Assembly (NCBI RefSeq): GCF_030272615.1
Contig: NC_081415.1
Location: 103,656,796-103,720,795 of the forward strand
Length of the DNA: 64,000 nucleotides
DNA from: Cryptomeria japonica
Taxonomy: Eukaryota > Streptophyta > Pinopsida > Cupressales > Cupressaceae
Direction: 5' to 3'
Within the stretch, counting starts at the first letter, position 1. Each line of letters begins with the position of its first letter. The notes under the pieces were generated by a model that worked only from the letters and a program-made list of their open reading frames with translations, did no database searches and had not been told where the DNA came from. Below, in pieces: positions 20,857-32,560 of the stretch. The translations under genes and the position numbers were made by a program.

Positions 20857-22247
20857 TGTAGTCACACAAATCTGTCCAGCTTAATTAAATAAATATTCGC
20901 TTTTTATTTGATTAAAAATCCACTAGCCATTAGTTAATTAAATAAATATTTAATTAATTCATCTCCAAACATTCTTCTATTAATTAAATAAATTATTCAA
21001 TTTATTTTAATTAATTCATTAAACCAAATACAAATCAATTAAATAAATAAAATCTATTTATTTAATAAAATCCTCTTTTCCTCTTTTAAATAAATTAAAT
21101 AAAACATTTATTTAATTCATTATCCCCACCCCACTTGCATTTTCCTACAAATGCAACTTGCACACATTTATTGGAATAAATAAATTTTTATTTTAAATAA
21201 AATCCTATTTTCCCTCACCCACCAAATCCACTTGCAAAATCTAATCCCCTTCTAGATTCTTCTAACCCCTTCCTAATTAGCCTAATCCATCCCCTAATTA
21301 TTGTCACATTCCTAAGCAAAATGGAGTCAGTTCTCAAAGACTTGAAAGTCTTTGAAAAATATTTAATACTTTGTGTGTTCAACAAATTAACCCCCAAAGT
21401 CTTCCAAGACCACTAATGGCTCTTACATGACCATTTATGGCTCTTACATAACCATTTATGGTTATTTCAAACTTGTCCCCCCAAATATTTATTGTTTTGA
21501 CCATATTCATCCATTTCACATTTACACAAGAGTTTATCCATTGGATAAAAGCTTTATTCTTTGAATAAAGAGTTCATTCATTCAACCAACCTTAACTTTA
21601 ATTTCCAAGGTCATATCAAGCATTTAATGCTTATTCCCTCCCCTCTCAACCTATCTCACATTGACACTTGTCATCCTAGGATTGGGTTGAAAGCCGTCAC
21701 ATGGATTTGAAATCATTCAATCCTGGCCCTTGTTGAGATTGTTCAATCTCAACCATCCATTGCTCCATTTTCCTTATAAATAGAGCCCATTTCTTCATAA
21801 TCCAGATCTTGAAAAACTTGTATGCATTTAAGCTATAGGCATTTTTAGAGAGCATTTTAGCATAATTATCTAATATCTTGTCTTTTTGATAAAATAAATC
21901 ATTTTAGCATCAATAGCATAGTATTAGCTTTTCATTTCACATTTGGAGCATAATACCACAATCTCAATCCTCCATAAGCATCCATAGTGCAAAAAGCAGC
22001 CGAGAGCTACAGTATTTTGGAACTTGGAGAGGAGAGGAACAAGGGAGAAAGGAGCCAAGACCATGCTAAGAGGCATTTGGAGATGTCTCATTATCTTTGT
22101 TTTTTTAGTTAGATATATTAGCATGTTTTTAGTGTCTCTCTTGGTATGTCCTTTTAGACTAGTTTTTGATTGACTAACACTAACGATCTTTTGGTCTTTT
22201 GTGTGTTGTTTGTCATTGGCTAACCTTGTCCATTTAGGAAGGCATCA
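20857..22247 (+). repeat. family A second LTR
   Basis: 1391 bp, same ends as 3758-5148, and about 38 differences by hand count, mostly transitions. It serves as the 3' LTR of the first unit and the 5' LTR of the trailing partial unit. Confidence 0.92.
21775..21783 (+). promoter_or_regulatory. TATA box of the second LTR
   Basis: TATAAATAG at exactly the offset seen in the first LTR. Confidence 0.6.
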
Positions 22248-22249
22248 TT

Positions 22250-22269
22250 TGGTGAACCCGACGTGAATC
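22250..22269 (+). promoter_or_regulatory. primer-binding site, second copy
   Basis: Same 20 bases as at 5151, again two bases after the LTR end. Confidence 0.7.
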
Positions 22270-22339
22270 CAAGCACCAAAAAAATACCATTTTTTTTTGT
22301 AAACTAACATGTCTGATTGTTGAATTTGTCACATAGGTT

Positions 22340-22558
22340 GCGCTTCGGCGCTATTGAACACGTTCTAGTGCTACCGACACTTTCTGTTTTAGCACTATTA
22401 TTACTACAATAGCGCTATTGTCAAACTTTCAGCGCTTTCAGATTTGTTTTGGCGCTTTTGTTGTTATTTTGGCGCTATTGAAACTATTTTAGCGCGTTTG
22501 ACTCTCTGTCATTCCTATTTTTTCAGCGCTTTTGTTTAAACGCAGACTAGCGCTATTG
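22340..22558 (+). repeat. leader AGCGCTATTG tract, second copy
   Basis: Matches 5241-5477 with several substitutions and one deletion; the words and their spacing are kept. Confidence 0.75.
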
Positions 22559-23863
22559 CAACAGAATGTTGTAAAACTCACCTTTTAACCGAAAAATTGA
22601 AAATCTTAGGCTTGTGGAAGCCCCCCTTTGACATAGATTTTACTAACTGTTCATTGTTTTTGCAGGTTTAAAAACTCATCACTAAAATCACAAATTTTCC
22701 TTTAGTGCTCTTAAAATACTTGAAAACAAACATTTAATTCCATTGCAAGTTAGGACTCATCTTCATTTTGGTGCTTAAAATCAACAAACAAATTTGCTTT
22801 CCTTGCATCAAACTTAAAAATCACAAGCCACACTTCAATTTTTGGGCAAATAAAAAGAACAATCCACTTGTTTTGATTTTTGCGAAAATAAATTTTACTT
22901 CAAGCAAACGTGTTTTTCATTAAGTTGACCAGGATTTTCGAATTCTAGATTACAAAAAACACTGCCTTTGAAGTTAAAAAGAACACCATGGCTGTTGGAG
23001 CAACATCTCCAAATAGTTAGACCACATTTTGAAATGATGGATTAAAAAGAACAAGTGTTTTACGTGTTTGGCATGCTTGAGCAAAAAGTCAGTTGAGTGG
23101 TCTTACCTCTAACACACACTATCCTCTCCCTTGGCTTTCGTGGTCCAAGGTGCAAGAGAAAAGTGTTAGTAACACTCAAAATTTTATCTTTTTAAGAGAG
23201 GCCTGCCAAGGGATCGATACTCTTGGGAACGACCTCGAGCGGTAAATCCTTCGAGCCGCTATAGAAATCAGGTGAGAGCGAAAGCTATAGCCTTGGGTAT
23301 AGCTGTTCCTACAGTGTAACTGGCCAAAAGGACAAATGAGCCCCACCACCAGTTACAAGGCTCTTAAGTGAGTCACTACAGAATGAACTTATGTCCAAAA
23401 ACATTGAGCATGACTAAACACCTTTAAGTAGTAGCCCACCTGTTCTATTGATTGAGGATATTTGCGATATAATTTAGTGCAAGAGCATAGATGGTTTTGC
23501 TCCCAAGATACTCACAATACATATTTCCTTGAGTAGAAACATAGCTTTTTGAAAAGTCACTTGTGGCTTGATAAAAGTGGTGACTCCCCCATCATAGAGA
23601 TCATCTATTTGTTATGCTCATGCAAGACTTAGTATATCACATCCATACCTGCCACAACAGGATTCATTAGGTATGTAGTACCAAAGTCGAAGAAATATCA
23701 AGATGTGGGCTAAATTTATCACAACTGACCATCTGATCTTAGGGATAAAAAAGTGTTTGAAGTGTGTTCGTTTTTAAGACCAAGTGCAAATTGAGCCGAC
23801 TTCAGGCTTTGGAAATACATCTTAAAATACATCTAAAAGAAAGGTCATATACAAGTCCAAGGA

Positions 23864-24436
23864 ATGGGTCGATCTAGACCCATACTCATTTGTGCCTTTG
23901 AGGCAACATTCTTGTGTTTGTGTGCTTGCTTTGTTTTCTTGTCAAAGAAAAATCAGAAAATCAATCCCAAAAACAAAGTATTCATCCAACATCTTTTAAA
24001 TACAACCAAAAACATCCAAAACAAAGTCCCAACAACAAAGAATCAAAATTTTATGACCATTCTTCACATCTTGCGAAAGAAGAAGCGTCATCAGAATATC
24101 AACTTGAAAAGAAGACCATTGAGCTCAAAGGCTTTGATCAAATGAAGGAAATTCTTCTATATCAATAGACAAATCTTTGTCTCCCATAGAATCTTTTTAC
24201 ATCGCATGCGTCTCTACCTCCAAGGCAAAACAAACGAATTTGATTCTGAATCATTGAACTGCAGAGCTTTTATGCAATATAAAGCTCTGAGTTATCACAA
24301 AAACCAAGGAGGAAAGATTAATCCCAACTTCTTCCCAAACATCTGCATCACCTACAACACAGCTCGAGAAATACCACCAACACCCGAAAGGGAAGAGATA
24401 GAGTTTATCCCATTTGTGACACAAAGTTTTTATTAA
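23864..24436 (+). pseudogene. leader ORF upstream of gag (second copy)
   Basis: Same frame and length as 6783-7355. Open through the site of the first copy's stop, but broken by its own TGA at 24146 (the other copy has CGA there). The two single stops at different sites imply an ancestral open frame of about 190 codons. The C-terminal part (24206-24436) is open and keeps KTNEFDSESLN and PTPEREEIEFIPF. Function unknown. Confidence 0.5.
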
Positions 24437-24888
24437 AGTTGAAAACATTTCATCCATCATCTTGCTCATACATCATGACTTCATCATCAATCCATTCCAA
24501 CTCTCAAAACATTAAGAGGTTCTTGTTCCAAATTCTCTTTTAGATATTGTTTGAAATCAAACACCTCACATCACTTTTTAGATTGTTTCTACATCTAGGA
24601 TAAGCTCATCCTAAGAAACACATCTACGCAGGTTAAAACTAGTCCATGAGTGAATCCTCTCATTACTAGGTAGTTAAATCTGTAACACATCTCAGATTTC
24701 TCTACACCTTATCACATCAAAATCTTATCAAACAAACAAGCAATTCAAAAAAAAAAAGGAATTTCGGTTACATCTACCTTAAAGTGCTAGAGATCCACAT
24801 GCAACACAATTCACTAATCATCAATCTCTCATTTCATCAAAAACTCATCATTATTTTCAGTCAACTTCAACAAAGACTCATAAAAAAA

Positions 24889-25791
24889 ATGGCTCAAACC
24901 CGATCACGGTCAAGGCAACGAGAAATAGAAATAGAAGAAGAAGAGGAGGAAAATCTCAATGAATTTCAAGAAGCACTTGGGGGAAATGCGAATGACGACA
25001 ACCCAAGTACTCCTACTCCTACAACAATCGAAAGGGCTCAGCATAACCCTCTCTTTAACAGATTGTTTGATGAAATACTTAGGAGCAATGCGGATGCTCA
25101 CTTTTTAAAGCTTGCTCGAGAAGGAGCAAAACTCCCCTCTGACTTTGATCTTGCCCAATTAAGACAAGCATCAAAAAGACAAAGTCGCCATGAAGAGGAA
25201 AGAGGTAGAGACCCCATCAGATATAACATTCCTCGAGGTAACCCACCACCTCCTCGTCCAAATGAAATGGAGATGTTGTGGCAACAAGTCGAGAATCTCG
25301 CCCAACAGCTTCATAGTGGTGTCAAGACTAACCAATTCTCCCTCAATGACATCTGTCCCTATCCTTTTGATAGGAATCTTTATATGCCCCCCTTTCCACG
25401 AGGATTTGAAACACCCAAATTTGAAAAATATAGAGGAAAGGGAGATCCCCGTGGTCACGTCAGAGAATTTCATTCCGCTTGTCTTGAAGTGGCATATGAA
25501 GACACATACCTAATGCACCTTTTTCCCCAAAGCTTGGGAGGACCAACCACATCATGGTTTTCCCGACGATCAGGTGGCATTCGAACATTTGAGGAACTCA
25601 TCCAGAAGTTCCTAGCTCATTACTCCCATAACATTGAACGCGACATCACCATGGCTGATCTATGCAACACCAAACAAAAACTAGGTGAACTATTCTCAGT
25701 ATTCTTGCAACGATGGCACCAAATGTCTAGCAGACGTTCTCTTGAATTACCTGAACGAGAACTAGTGGAAATATTCATTTCCAACTTAAAC
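24889..25791 (+). pseudogene. family A gag, second copy, 3'-truncated
   Basis: From the ATG at 24889 the frame runs unbroken through the acidic N-terminus, FDLAQLRQASKRQ (CAA intact where the first copy has TAA), the capsid-like core, and RRSLELPERELVEIFISNLN. It then leaves family A sequence abruptly after 25791. The knuckle and everything downstream are missing. The open frame carries on beyond the junction into 26118, but that part is antisense chromovirus DNA and not gag. This copy is the better guide to the ancestral family A gag N-terminus. Confidence 0.88.
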
Positions 25792-26085
25792 AGTGTCTAT
25801 ATCCATTCTTCCACGAAAATGTGGCAATCCTTCAAAATCTTTGGTGTTCAAAGCCTTGATAGCCTTTACAATTTGTTCTTCATTGAACAAGGGATATGGT
25901 CCAGGGATAATGTCATCTATGTCTATAGTCTTCTTACCCTTGGTGTCTTCATCCCAAGGTCCTTGTGTCCTCTAATCCACCACTTCCTGCAATTTATCCC
26001 TCATCTCACTCACAGCTTCTTCAAGGAGTCTATTTTTCTCCTTCTGTTCTTCCACCTCTCTAGCCATCTCTGCATTAGTAACCAT
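25792..26085 (-). pseudogene. chromovirus gag N-terminal fragment
   Basis: On the minus strand an ATG at 26085 opens MVTNAEMAREVEEQKEKNRL, a coiled-coil-like start. A TAG at 25974-25972 follows, and then in frame IDIDDIIPGPYPLF, ALNTKDFEGLPHFRGRMDID, which resembles the early capsid region of chromovirus Gag. It begins about 65 bp after the primer site, as expected. The right junction (25791/25792) is the deletion breakpoint with family A; the next chromovirus gag sequence is at 3757. This fragment is what shows that the LTR at 26165-27762 and the pol at 1-3757 belong to one element. Confidence 0.8.
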
Positions 26086-26149
26086 TCTACTCTACCCTAC
26101 CGATTCACCTGTATATAGAGACATACACAGTCCAACAAATCTTTTACAA

Positions 26150-26161
26150 GCTCTGATACCA
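26150..26161 (-). promoter_or_regulatory. primer-binding site, initiator tRNA-Met type
   Basis: On the minus strand TGGTATCAGAGC, the classic plant tRNA-iMet primer site, lies three bases after the LTR end. Confidence 0.9.
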
Positions 26162-26164
26162 ATC

Positions 26165-27762
26165 TGATGGGATGGGGTATGGGATAGACTAGCCTAGTCT
26201 ATGCTCTTGGATCCTTTCTTTGGATCACCTGGTGTTCTCTATAAACCTTAGGGCCACTAGGACTTCCTTTGCTTGAGGAATCCCTTGACCATGCCCAATC
26301 CACGCACCAATGAGTTGCAATGCTGCTCTAAAGGTCTCACCTACTCATGAGACTCAAGTTCCCCTACTATGGCTAATAAGGGCTAATCTTGTTCTACACC
26401 TTCCAAGGTCTTAGCAAGGTTGTTCTGGTCTTTTCCAAGGTTTTTCCACCCATTCATGAGACCCCAAGAGGTTTCAAGATTCTAACCCCTTACCAATTTC
26501 ACCATTTTGTGTTTTTCCTAAAAAATAGGGCTACAAGGATTAGGACCAATTAGGCCTCCTAACCGGTCTTCTAGGGCTCCCTCTCATAAATGATGCACAA
26601 TCAACCCAATCTCCCAAAAAGGACTGCCATTCATTTGGAAAAGACTCAAGGATTTTCTAGGTTTTAGGCCCCCAAGTGTCCATACTCTATCCTTGATGGA
26701 TTTTAAGGTTTTTAAGGGTTTTGTGAGGGTTTTTAGGGTTTGCCTAGGTCACAGTGAGTGTTTTGTGTTTTAGCCACCTTGTCTGTATTGGTGGAGGCTC
26801 CTCCTTCACACCAATGATGATTCACTCACTCCTCTACACTTCCTCCAAAGGATGCACTTCCCACTATACAACCTTGCTCTCCATGACCTCTGCACCAACA
26901 ACCATTCCTAATCGGGCACTGTCCAGTCTTGCTTAAGAATAGGTATTTGCTTGGCCTCCTTGCATTTCCAAGGGCCCTTCTTACTTGGGAATATGGTACA
27001 AGGTCTCCACATCCATTCCCCATGGTTTCATGGTGGTTCCACAATGGGGAATGGAGTCAAGACTTCATTTATTCAAACCGGTCCAAAACTGGACAGTAAA
27101 ACTGCAATTCACAAACTATTTACAAACACACTTTACCGGTAAACAAAAAGACAATCCACTCACTCACAATGAAGATATATACATCCAAGAAGACTTTCCA
27201 CATAGGTTTGATCACAAATCAATCCATTAGTTTGCTCGGTGACTTCATTCAAACAGACCGATAACTCAAAAATAGTCACAGTCAGTATAGTTTGCTTGAG
27301 CCGTACAATCTCATACAAACCAACCTTTTAACTTAGGGTTTAAAACATCTTATACTACCCATACCTTGGTTGGTGTGCCACATTTAGGGTTTTCCATGCC
27401 AACCTAATGATTATGACAACATGGTGGAAAAGTTGCTTGACAACTTTTAAAAGTTGTCATGCAACTTTTGCAACTTTTGAGCAACTTTCCCAATGTTGCT
27501 CTTCATGACTCCTAGGCCCACAATGGGCCAACCTAAGAACACCACCATGATATTATGAACCCCTAAACACCTCCCGGACACACACAACCTCCATTTTCAA
27601 AGCCATCACATCTTTGACTTATGACCCCTAAGATCTCCTCTAGGACTCTACCTAGGACCTATGAGCACTTGGCTCATTATTTTATATACAATGGCTTTAT
27701 AAGAAGCATAATACCAACAAGACAAAGAAAGAGAAGAAGTCTGGAAGGGTACTCCTACACCA
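26165..27762 (-). repeat. chromovirus 5' LTR
   Basis: 1598 bp. The minus-strand 5' end (27762) has the TGGTG start seen at 219, and the 3' end is CA next to the primer site. A TATATAAAAT-like motif lies near 27679-27688. The body is rich in CTTGG and CCTAGG words. Short ORFs inside it are not credible genes. Confidence 0.88.
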
Positions 27763-28733
27763 CTATAGGAGATGTCTGATAAACATTGTAGAATTCCTTA
27801 GGTGTCTGCAATGAGGGACTTAGATCCCTGACAATTCTCATCATCTGGAAACAGATATGTTGTTCATTTAAATACAAAGAGTAAACATGTGGAGGTGCTC
27901 AACATTGCATTAGTTGTGGTACCACAGTGGATACCTTTTCCACCTTAGTTTTAAGCTGAGAAATTTCCTCATCTTTTGGTTTAATAAACCTTCTTTTGTC
28001 GGTCAATTATCATCTACATTTTTACCTTTTCCAATTCCCATTGCAGGGAAAGGGCAAGTGCCACTACATGACTGATAAGGGAAGTAGGTGCTATATGAAT
28101 AGGTACCCTAGGTTTCATATTTTCAACTTTTCTCCCTGCTTCAATAACCTGCTCTACAGTGGATGCTAAACTATCTAGGCTATCAAAACCTACTTCTCCT
28201 TATGGCTACTCAATGTTTTATAGTTCTTGTTCCCTTTCAAATTCCCTTGGTGGAGAAGGAGGAACATCATTATGGAGTGGACTATGTGGCTCTTATTCTA
28301 GAAAATCAACCAGAACGGTAACATTTGGCTCCATTGATTGATCTTGATTTTGTAGTTTTTTCTGGAGCCTAGCACTTCTTCTCTGAGATTTCCCTTTAGC
28401 AGTTGCAAGACTACTTCCTGTAGCTAACTCCTCAACCACTTTAGTGGTTATGGGAGAAATTTTTTTGTAACTTTCCTTTTCTTGGCCACAGGAGAGACTA
28501 AATTCTCACTTTTACTTTTCTCTTCCTTTTTTCTATGTCAACTTTTTTTTCTTTGCCTTTTTCCTTTCGTATGACAACCCTAGTTTTTATTAGGCTTTGA
28601 GAAGGAACCCCTATTGTAACTTTTTCTTGTAAGGGTTCCTCTACTGTGGGAACATTTTGTTCTAATGATATTATGGAGGATGAGGGTTCATTAGGGGAAC
28701 CAGGTTTTTCAAGATTTCCAAATTTTCCAGTTC

Positions 28734-29333
28734 TTAAGATGGAAGTGGTTCCTCAGAACCTACGTTTTCTACTCTAAACCTTCTGATTTCAACAAATCCA
28801 TACCAAGAAATTGGAGAGACATCTCTTAAAGATCTTTCAACTAGTAGCTTAATTAAGCAATGATGAGAAACAAAGTGAGGTCTACCTTTCTGGGTTTCTG
28901 TTGCGCTTATGGAAAGAAGTTTGTACAATATATTTAGAACATTCATCCTTCTCCCGTGGTGTAGATGACACAAAAGCATGAAATGATGGGAATGAAGACA
29001 TGAGAACCTTCCTCCACAAGTTAAATATTACTTCAAAACATATAATGCTACTGCTCTCCTTTTAGGTGGAAGAGATTCTCGCCTAGCTCCCTGTCTATCT
29101 TTTACCAAGGGTGGATCTCCCTGTTGTGAAAAATTTTCTCTTGCACTACGTGCATCCTTAGATTTTGGGTACTTTTCTCCTTCTGTTGGTAACCCAGTTA
29201 CTTCTAAAATCTGCTCCTCTGTCACCACAACTCTCAAACCTTTTACTTGGGTTTCTCCATCTGAAAGTGTGCAGGTAAATTCCCTTGCAATTTCTTCATT
29301 AAACTGAGTCAGCTTCAAAAAAAATCCAGCCAC
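28734..29333 (-). pseudogene. extra ORF after IN in the Athila-like element
   Basis: Two minus-strand pieces in order (29333-29028, 28979-28734). The first has FFLKLTQFNEEIAREFTCTL, then VTEEQILEVTGLPTEGEKYP. The second has MNVLNILYKLLSI, HHCLIKLLVERSL and VSPISWYGFVEI. This resembles a family widely found in plant retrotransposons and often labelled 'putative plant transposon protein'; I rely on memory for that. It sits where env-like ORFs sit in Athila elements and is in the sense direction, but no signal peptide or transmembrane segment is visible. Role unknown. Stops split it. Confidence 0.6.
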
Positions 29334-29648
29334 CCACTATTGCAGAATATTGGCTCACAATCTTGGTCCTCAAGAAGGACCTCATGAACTATTAGCTCAT
29401 GATGAACAGGTGGACCAACCATCGCAGCTAATAGTTTCTACTCTCTAATGGTGTAAAATTGTCTAATTTTTTCAACTGAAATATACTCAATATGCTCTTA
29501 CTTGGTTGAAACCCAGCTTTAATACTAAAATAACTCTATGTAGACAAAAAGATAGAGTACAAAATATCAACTCAAACTAAAAAAAATTGAAAAATTAAAA
29601 CACAATCTGGGATGACATACGAATTATTTGCTAGAGTAATTATTAGCA

Positions 29649-29660
29649 TACTCCCCCCCC
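29649..29660 (-). promoter_or_regulatory. possible internal polypurine tract
   Basis: On the minus strand GGGGGGGGAGTA, much like the chromovirus polypurine tract, lies between pol and the extra ORF. The following sequence does not match the putative 5' LTR, so it is internal. The remaining DNA between 29334 and 30059 shows nothing else recognisable. Confidence 0.35.
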
Positions 29661-30059
29661 AACCTAAGTTTTAACAGGTTTCCACACATGCGAAGGAGGA
29701 TGGAAAGAGGACACTATGCAAAATATCATAATGATAGTTGATATGATTAAATTATATACATGTAACAAAAATAAATACACACGAGTGTACCTGACATCAC
29801 GCAATAATGACTGCAGCTAAAGACATTGAGCCGCCATGCATGGAAAATGACGTGGAAATGGATGATGAGAGTGGAAAGAAATGAGCGAATACGAAATGGA
29901 ATATTTATCGCGCAAAAATGTACTTCCTTTGGATATGGAAGTATTTATTATGACCATGCAGCAACAATTTAGGATGGAGAGGTAATGTCAAAGCCATCGC
30001 CAGTTGCTATAGGAATCTTGACATCTTCGGACGTGGAGAATTGCTATAGAAATTTTTCC

Positions 30060-31313
30060 TTGCTAAGAGACTTGTGGTACAGGTGCAGACGATGACCATT
30101 GACTAACAATTTAAATTTGATAGGATCAATTATGGATAATCGGACGACACCATTAGAGAATGTTTCAACTTTCTCGTAAGGTCCTAACCATCGTGTCTAT
30201 AATTTTCCTAAGTAATCTTTATACTATGAATCATAGAGAAGGGCCCAATCACCTGGCTTGAATGATTTATCTTTGATATAGCGATCATGCCACTTCATGC
30301 ACTGATTTTGAACTGATTTGGTGTGCTATAGGGCTGATTTCTTTATCTCATCTAGGGCATTAAGTTGCAAGAGCCTTTCCGCTTGTGCTGCAGAAAGAGT
30401 CGTATCCAAGGCAAAGGCGGTTCTCAAGGTTTTATGCTCAAATTCCATAGGCACCATTGCTTTTTTCCCATATACCATTTCAAAGGGTGTAAACCCCGTT
30501 GTGGTTTTCCAAGTGGTTTCATAAGCCCATACTGCTTCAAATAACCTGATAGACCAGTCCTTGTAGTTAAGAGCTACTGTTTTGGTCAATATTGATTCAA
30601 GGTCCATGTTAGTGATCTCTTCTCTTCCATTAGCCTGAGGATGATAGGGAGTGAATTTTTTATGCCTTACATTGTATTTATTAACTAGGGCGGTAATCAG
30701 AGTGGAAGTGAATTGTGCCCCTTGATCTGTTACAATTTCTCTAGGAACTCCATACCTAGTGAAGATCTCTTCATATAAGTATTCTGCTACCTTATTATCC
30801 CTAGCATGCTTGAATGCTTTGACCTCTACCCACTTTATGATATAGTTGGTATAAACAAGAATGTATGACCGACCATTTGAAGATGGATCAATTGGCCCAA
30901 CAAAGTCTAAGCCCCGTTTGTCAAAAGGTGTAACAACCACCTATGGGTGTAAATTCATTCCATCTGGCCAAGTTGGTCTTCCCATTCTCTAACATCCTGG
31001 TATATTTGATTGCATCCTTGTGCAAGGTTAGCCAATAATACCCTGTAGTCAATATCTTGAGAGTTATTTTTTTGGCAGCAAAGTGACCTCCACAAGGCTC
31101 ATCATGATAGGCGTGAAGTATATCATATGTCTCATCTTCTCTAACACAACACCTCATAACTTGATCTGGTCCTATATAAAATAAGCAATCTTCTATTAAT
31201 GAGAAGTTGAAACTCTTTTCTACCAACAATCTTTTTTCTTTTGGTGAGAAACGAGGAGGTATCTTGGTAGCTGCTAAGTAGTTAGCTATGTCAGCATACC
31301 ATGGACTGTTCAA
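30060..31313 (-). pseudogene. Athila-like integrase
   Basis: Zinc region in 30921-31313: HAYHDEPCGGHF supplies His residues, but the expected CxxC is lost where the frame shifts. Core in 30326-30940: GLDFVGPIDPSS (Asp), REIVTDQGAQF (Asp), HPQANGREEITN (Glu), then WAYETTWKTTTGFTPFEMVYG. The C-terminal part (about 30060-30320) shows WALLYDS and RWLGPYEKVE with stops between. The catalytic triad is complete, but the zinc module and C-terminus are broken. No chromodomain follows, which agrees with the lineage call. Confidence 0.85.
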
Positions 31314-32560
31314 ATTAATTGAAAAAAATTCTCATCTAGAAAATAGTCATCAATGACTTCACTATTGTCTGGTGTTTGAATTCTAGATAGAAAATCTGCC
31401 ACCACATTTGCTTTACCTAGTTTATCTATGATAGTAATGTCAAATTCCTCCATTAACAACAACCAACTTGCCAACCTTCCTGTAATGGAACTTTTGTTCA
31501 TGAGGTACCTTATGGCTGTATGATCAGTATGCAAAAATATTTGATAACCATTTATATAGTGCCTAAACTTATTGAGGTCATAGATGATAGCTAACATTTC
31601 CTTTTCATTGACAGTATAATTCAGCTCTAGTCCTTGTAAATTTTCACTGATATAATAAATTGTATTTTCCAAAACTCCTTGCTTCTGCCCCAAAACTGCT
31701 CCTATTGCAAAATCGGATGCATCTGTATGAATGTGAAAAGGAAGAGACCAATTAGGTCCTTTAAGCATAGGGTCCTAAGTTAAGGCTCCTTTTAGTTTAG
31801 AAAATGCCTCTTCACATGTAGCTATCAATTCAAACTTGTCATCTTTTGTTAATAAATAATACAGAGGCCCTGATATTTTACTAAAGTCCTTGATAAATCT
31901 CCTATAGTACCCTACATGGCCTAAAAAACTTCTTACATCCTTTTTTTTTTTGTAGGGGCAAGAAGAGCAATATTACCTCAATTTTGGTTGGATCTACTTG
32001 AATACTTGATTGAGAAATACGATGCCCCAACACTATTCCTTCTTGCATCATCATAAAACATTTTTCACTGTTTAGGGATAAATTGTGATCCTTACACCAC
32101 TGCAACACTTTGGTAAGATTTTGTAATGCTTCCTTAAAGGTGGCCCCATAAGTAGTAAAGTCATCCATGTAAATTTTCATACAATCATGGGATATATCTG
32201 AGAATATACTGAGGACAACCCTTTGAAATTTTGCAAGAGCATTACATAAACCAAAAGGGAGAACTGAATAGGCATATGTTCCCTAGGGGCAGGTAAAGGT
32301 GGTCTTAACCTGATCTTAACTTGATCTTCCAGAGCTATTATGATCTGATTATAACCACTAAACCCATCCAAGAATGAAAAGTATTGCTTACCTACTAGAG
32401 AATCTAACAATTGATCTATGAATGGAAGTGAGAAGTTATCCTTTTTGGTAGTAGTGTTGAGCTCCCTATAGTCCACACAAACTCTCTATTTCCCTCCTTT
32501 CTTTGGAACTATAACTAGGAGAGAAATCCATTGACTGTCTGAAATAGGGTTTATGGATCC
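31310..32560 (-). pseudogene. Athila-like RT and RNase H
   Basis: RT: VPKKGGK and VDYRELNTTTKKDNFSLPFID, then FSFLDGFSGYNQI (catalytic Asp), a frameshift near 32340, KIYMDDFTTYG (YxDD box intact) and LNSEKCFMM. RNase H (31310-31768): LPFHIHTDASDFAIGAVLG, NYTVNEKEMLAIIYDLNKFRHYI, LHTDHTAIRYL and GKANVVADFLSR. Frameshifts near 32340, 32180 and about 31900 and a stop near 32490 break it. The thumb-connection part is interrupted close to a poly-A/T run at 31941-31951, a likely slippage site. Confidence 0.85.

Larger units (their letters stand above)
22144..22665 (+). other. putative leader intron, second copy
   Basis: The donor-like TTG|GTATGTC, TACTAAC and TTTTTGCAG|GT motifs are preserved. The interval is 18 bp shorter than the first copy because of a small deletion near 22530. 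Confidence 0.35.
3758..25791 (+). mobile_element. Tat-like Ty3/gypsy element (family A) with a partial second unit
   Basis: Structure: LTR 3758-5148, internal region 5149-20856, LTR 20857-22247, then a second leader and gag copy that stops at 25791. Both LTRs are 1391 bp and start TGTAGTC; a polypurine tract directly precedes the second. PR, RT, RNase H, a second (archaeal-type) RNase H and then IN, without a chromodomain, place it in the Tat lineage. By hand count the LTRs differ at about 38 sites. The trailing 3.5 kb repeats the first unit in order, so this is LTR-internal-LTR-internal, as produced by unequal recombination, not a simple insertion. The right end is a deletion breakpoint, so there is no target duplication. 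Confidence 0.88.
1..27762 (-). mobile_element. Ty3/gypsy chromovirus, split by a nested element
   Basis: Seen: reading the minus strand, an LTR (26165-27762), a tRNA-Met type primer site, the start of gag (25792-26085), then after a large insertion (3758-25791) the gag zinc knuckle, PR, RT, RNase H, IN and a chromodomain, a polypurine tract and the start of the 3' LTR (1-219). The chromodomain at the end of IN defines the chromovirus branch. The left end lies outside the window, so the target duplication cannot be checked. All coding parts are broken. The visible LTR segments differ at about 13 of 217 positions by hand count. The middle of gag, probably 600-750 bp, is missing at the insertion. 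The element seems itself to be inserted in the 3' part of the Athila-like element to its right. Confidence 0.88.

Noticed and set aside
20857-25791. An independent second insertion of family A next to the first
   Set aside because: The LTR at 20857 directly touches the polypurine tract of the first unit, with no second LTR or target duplication between, so it is shared.
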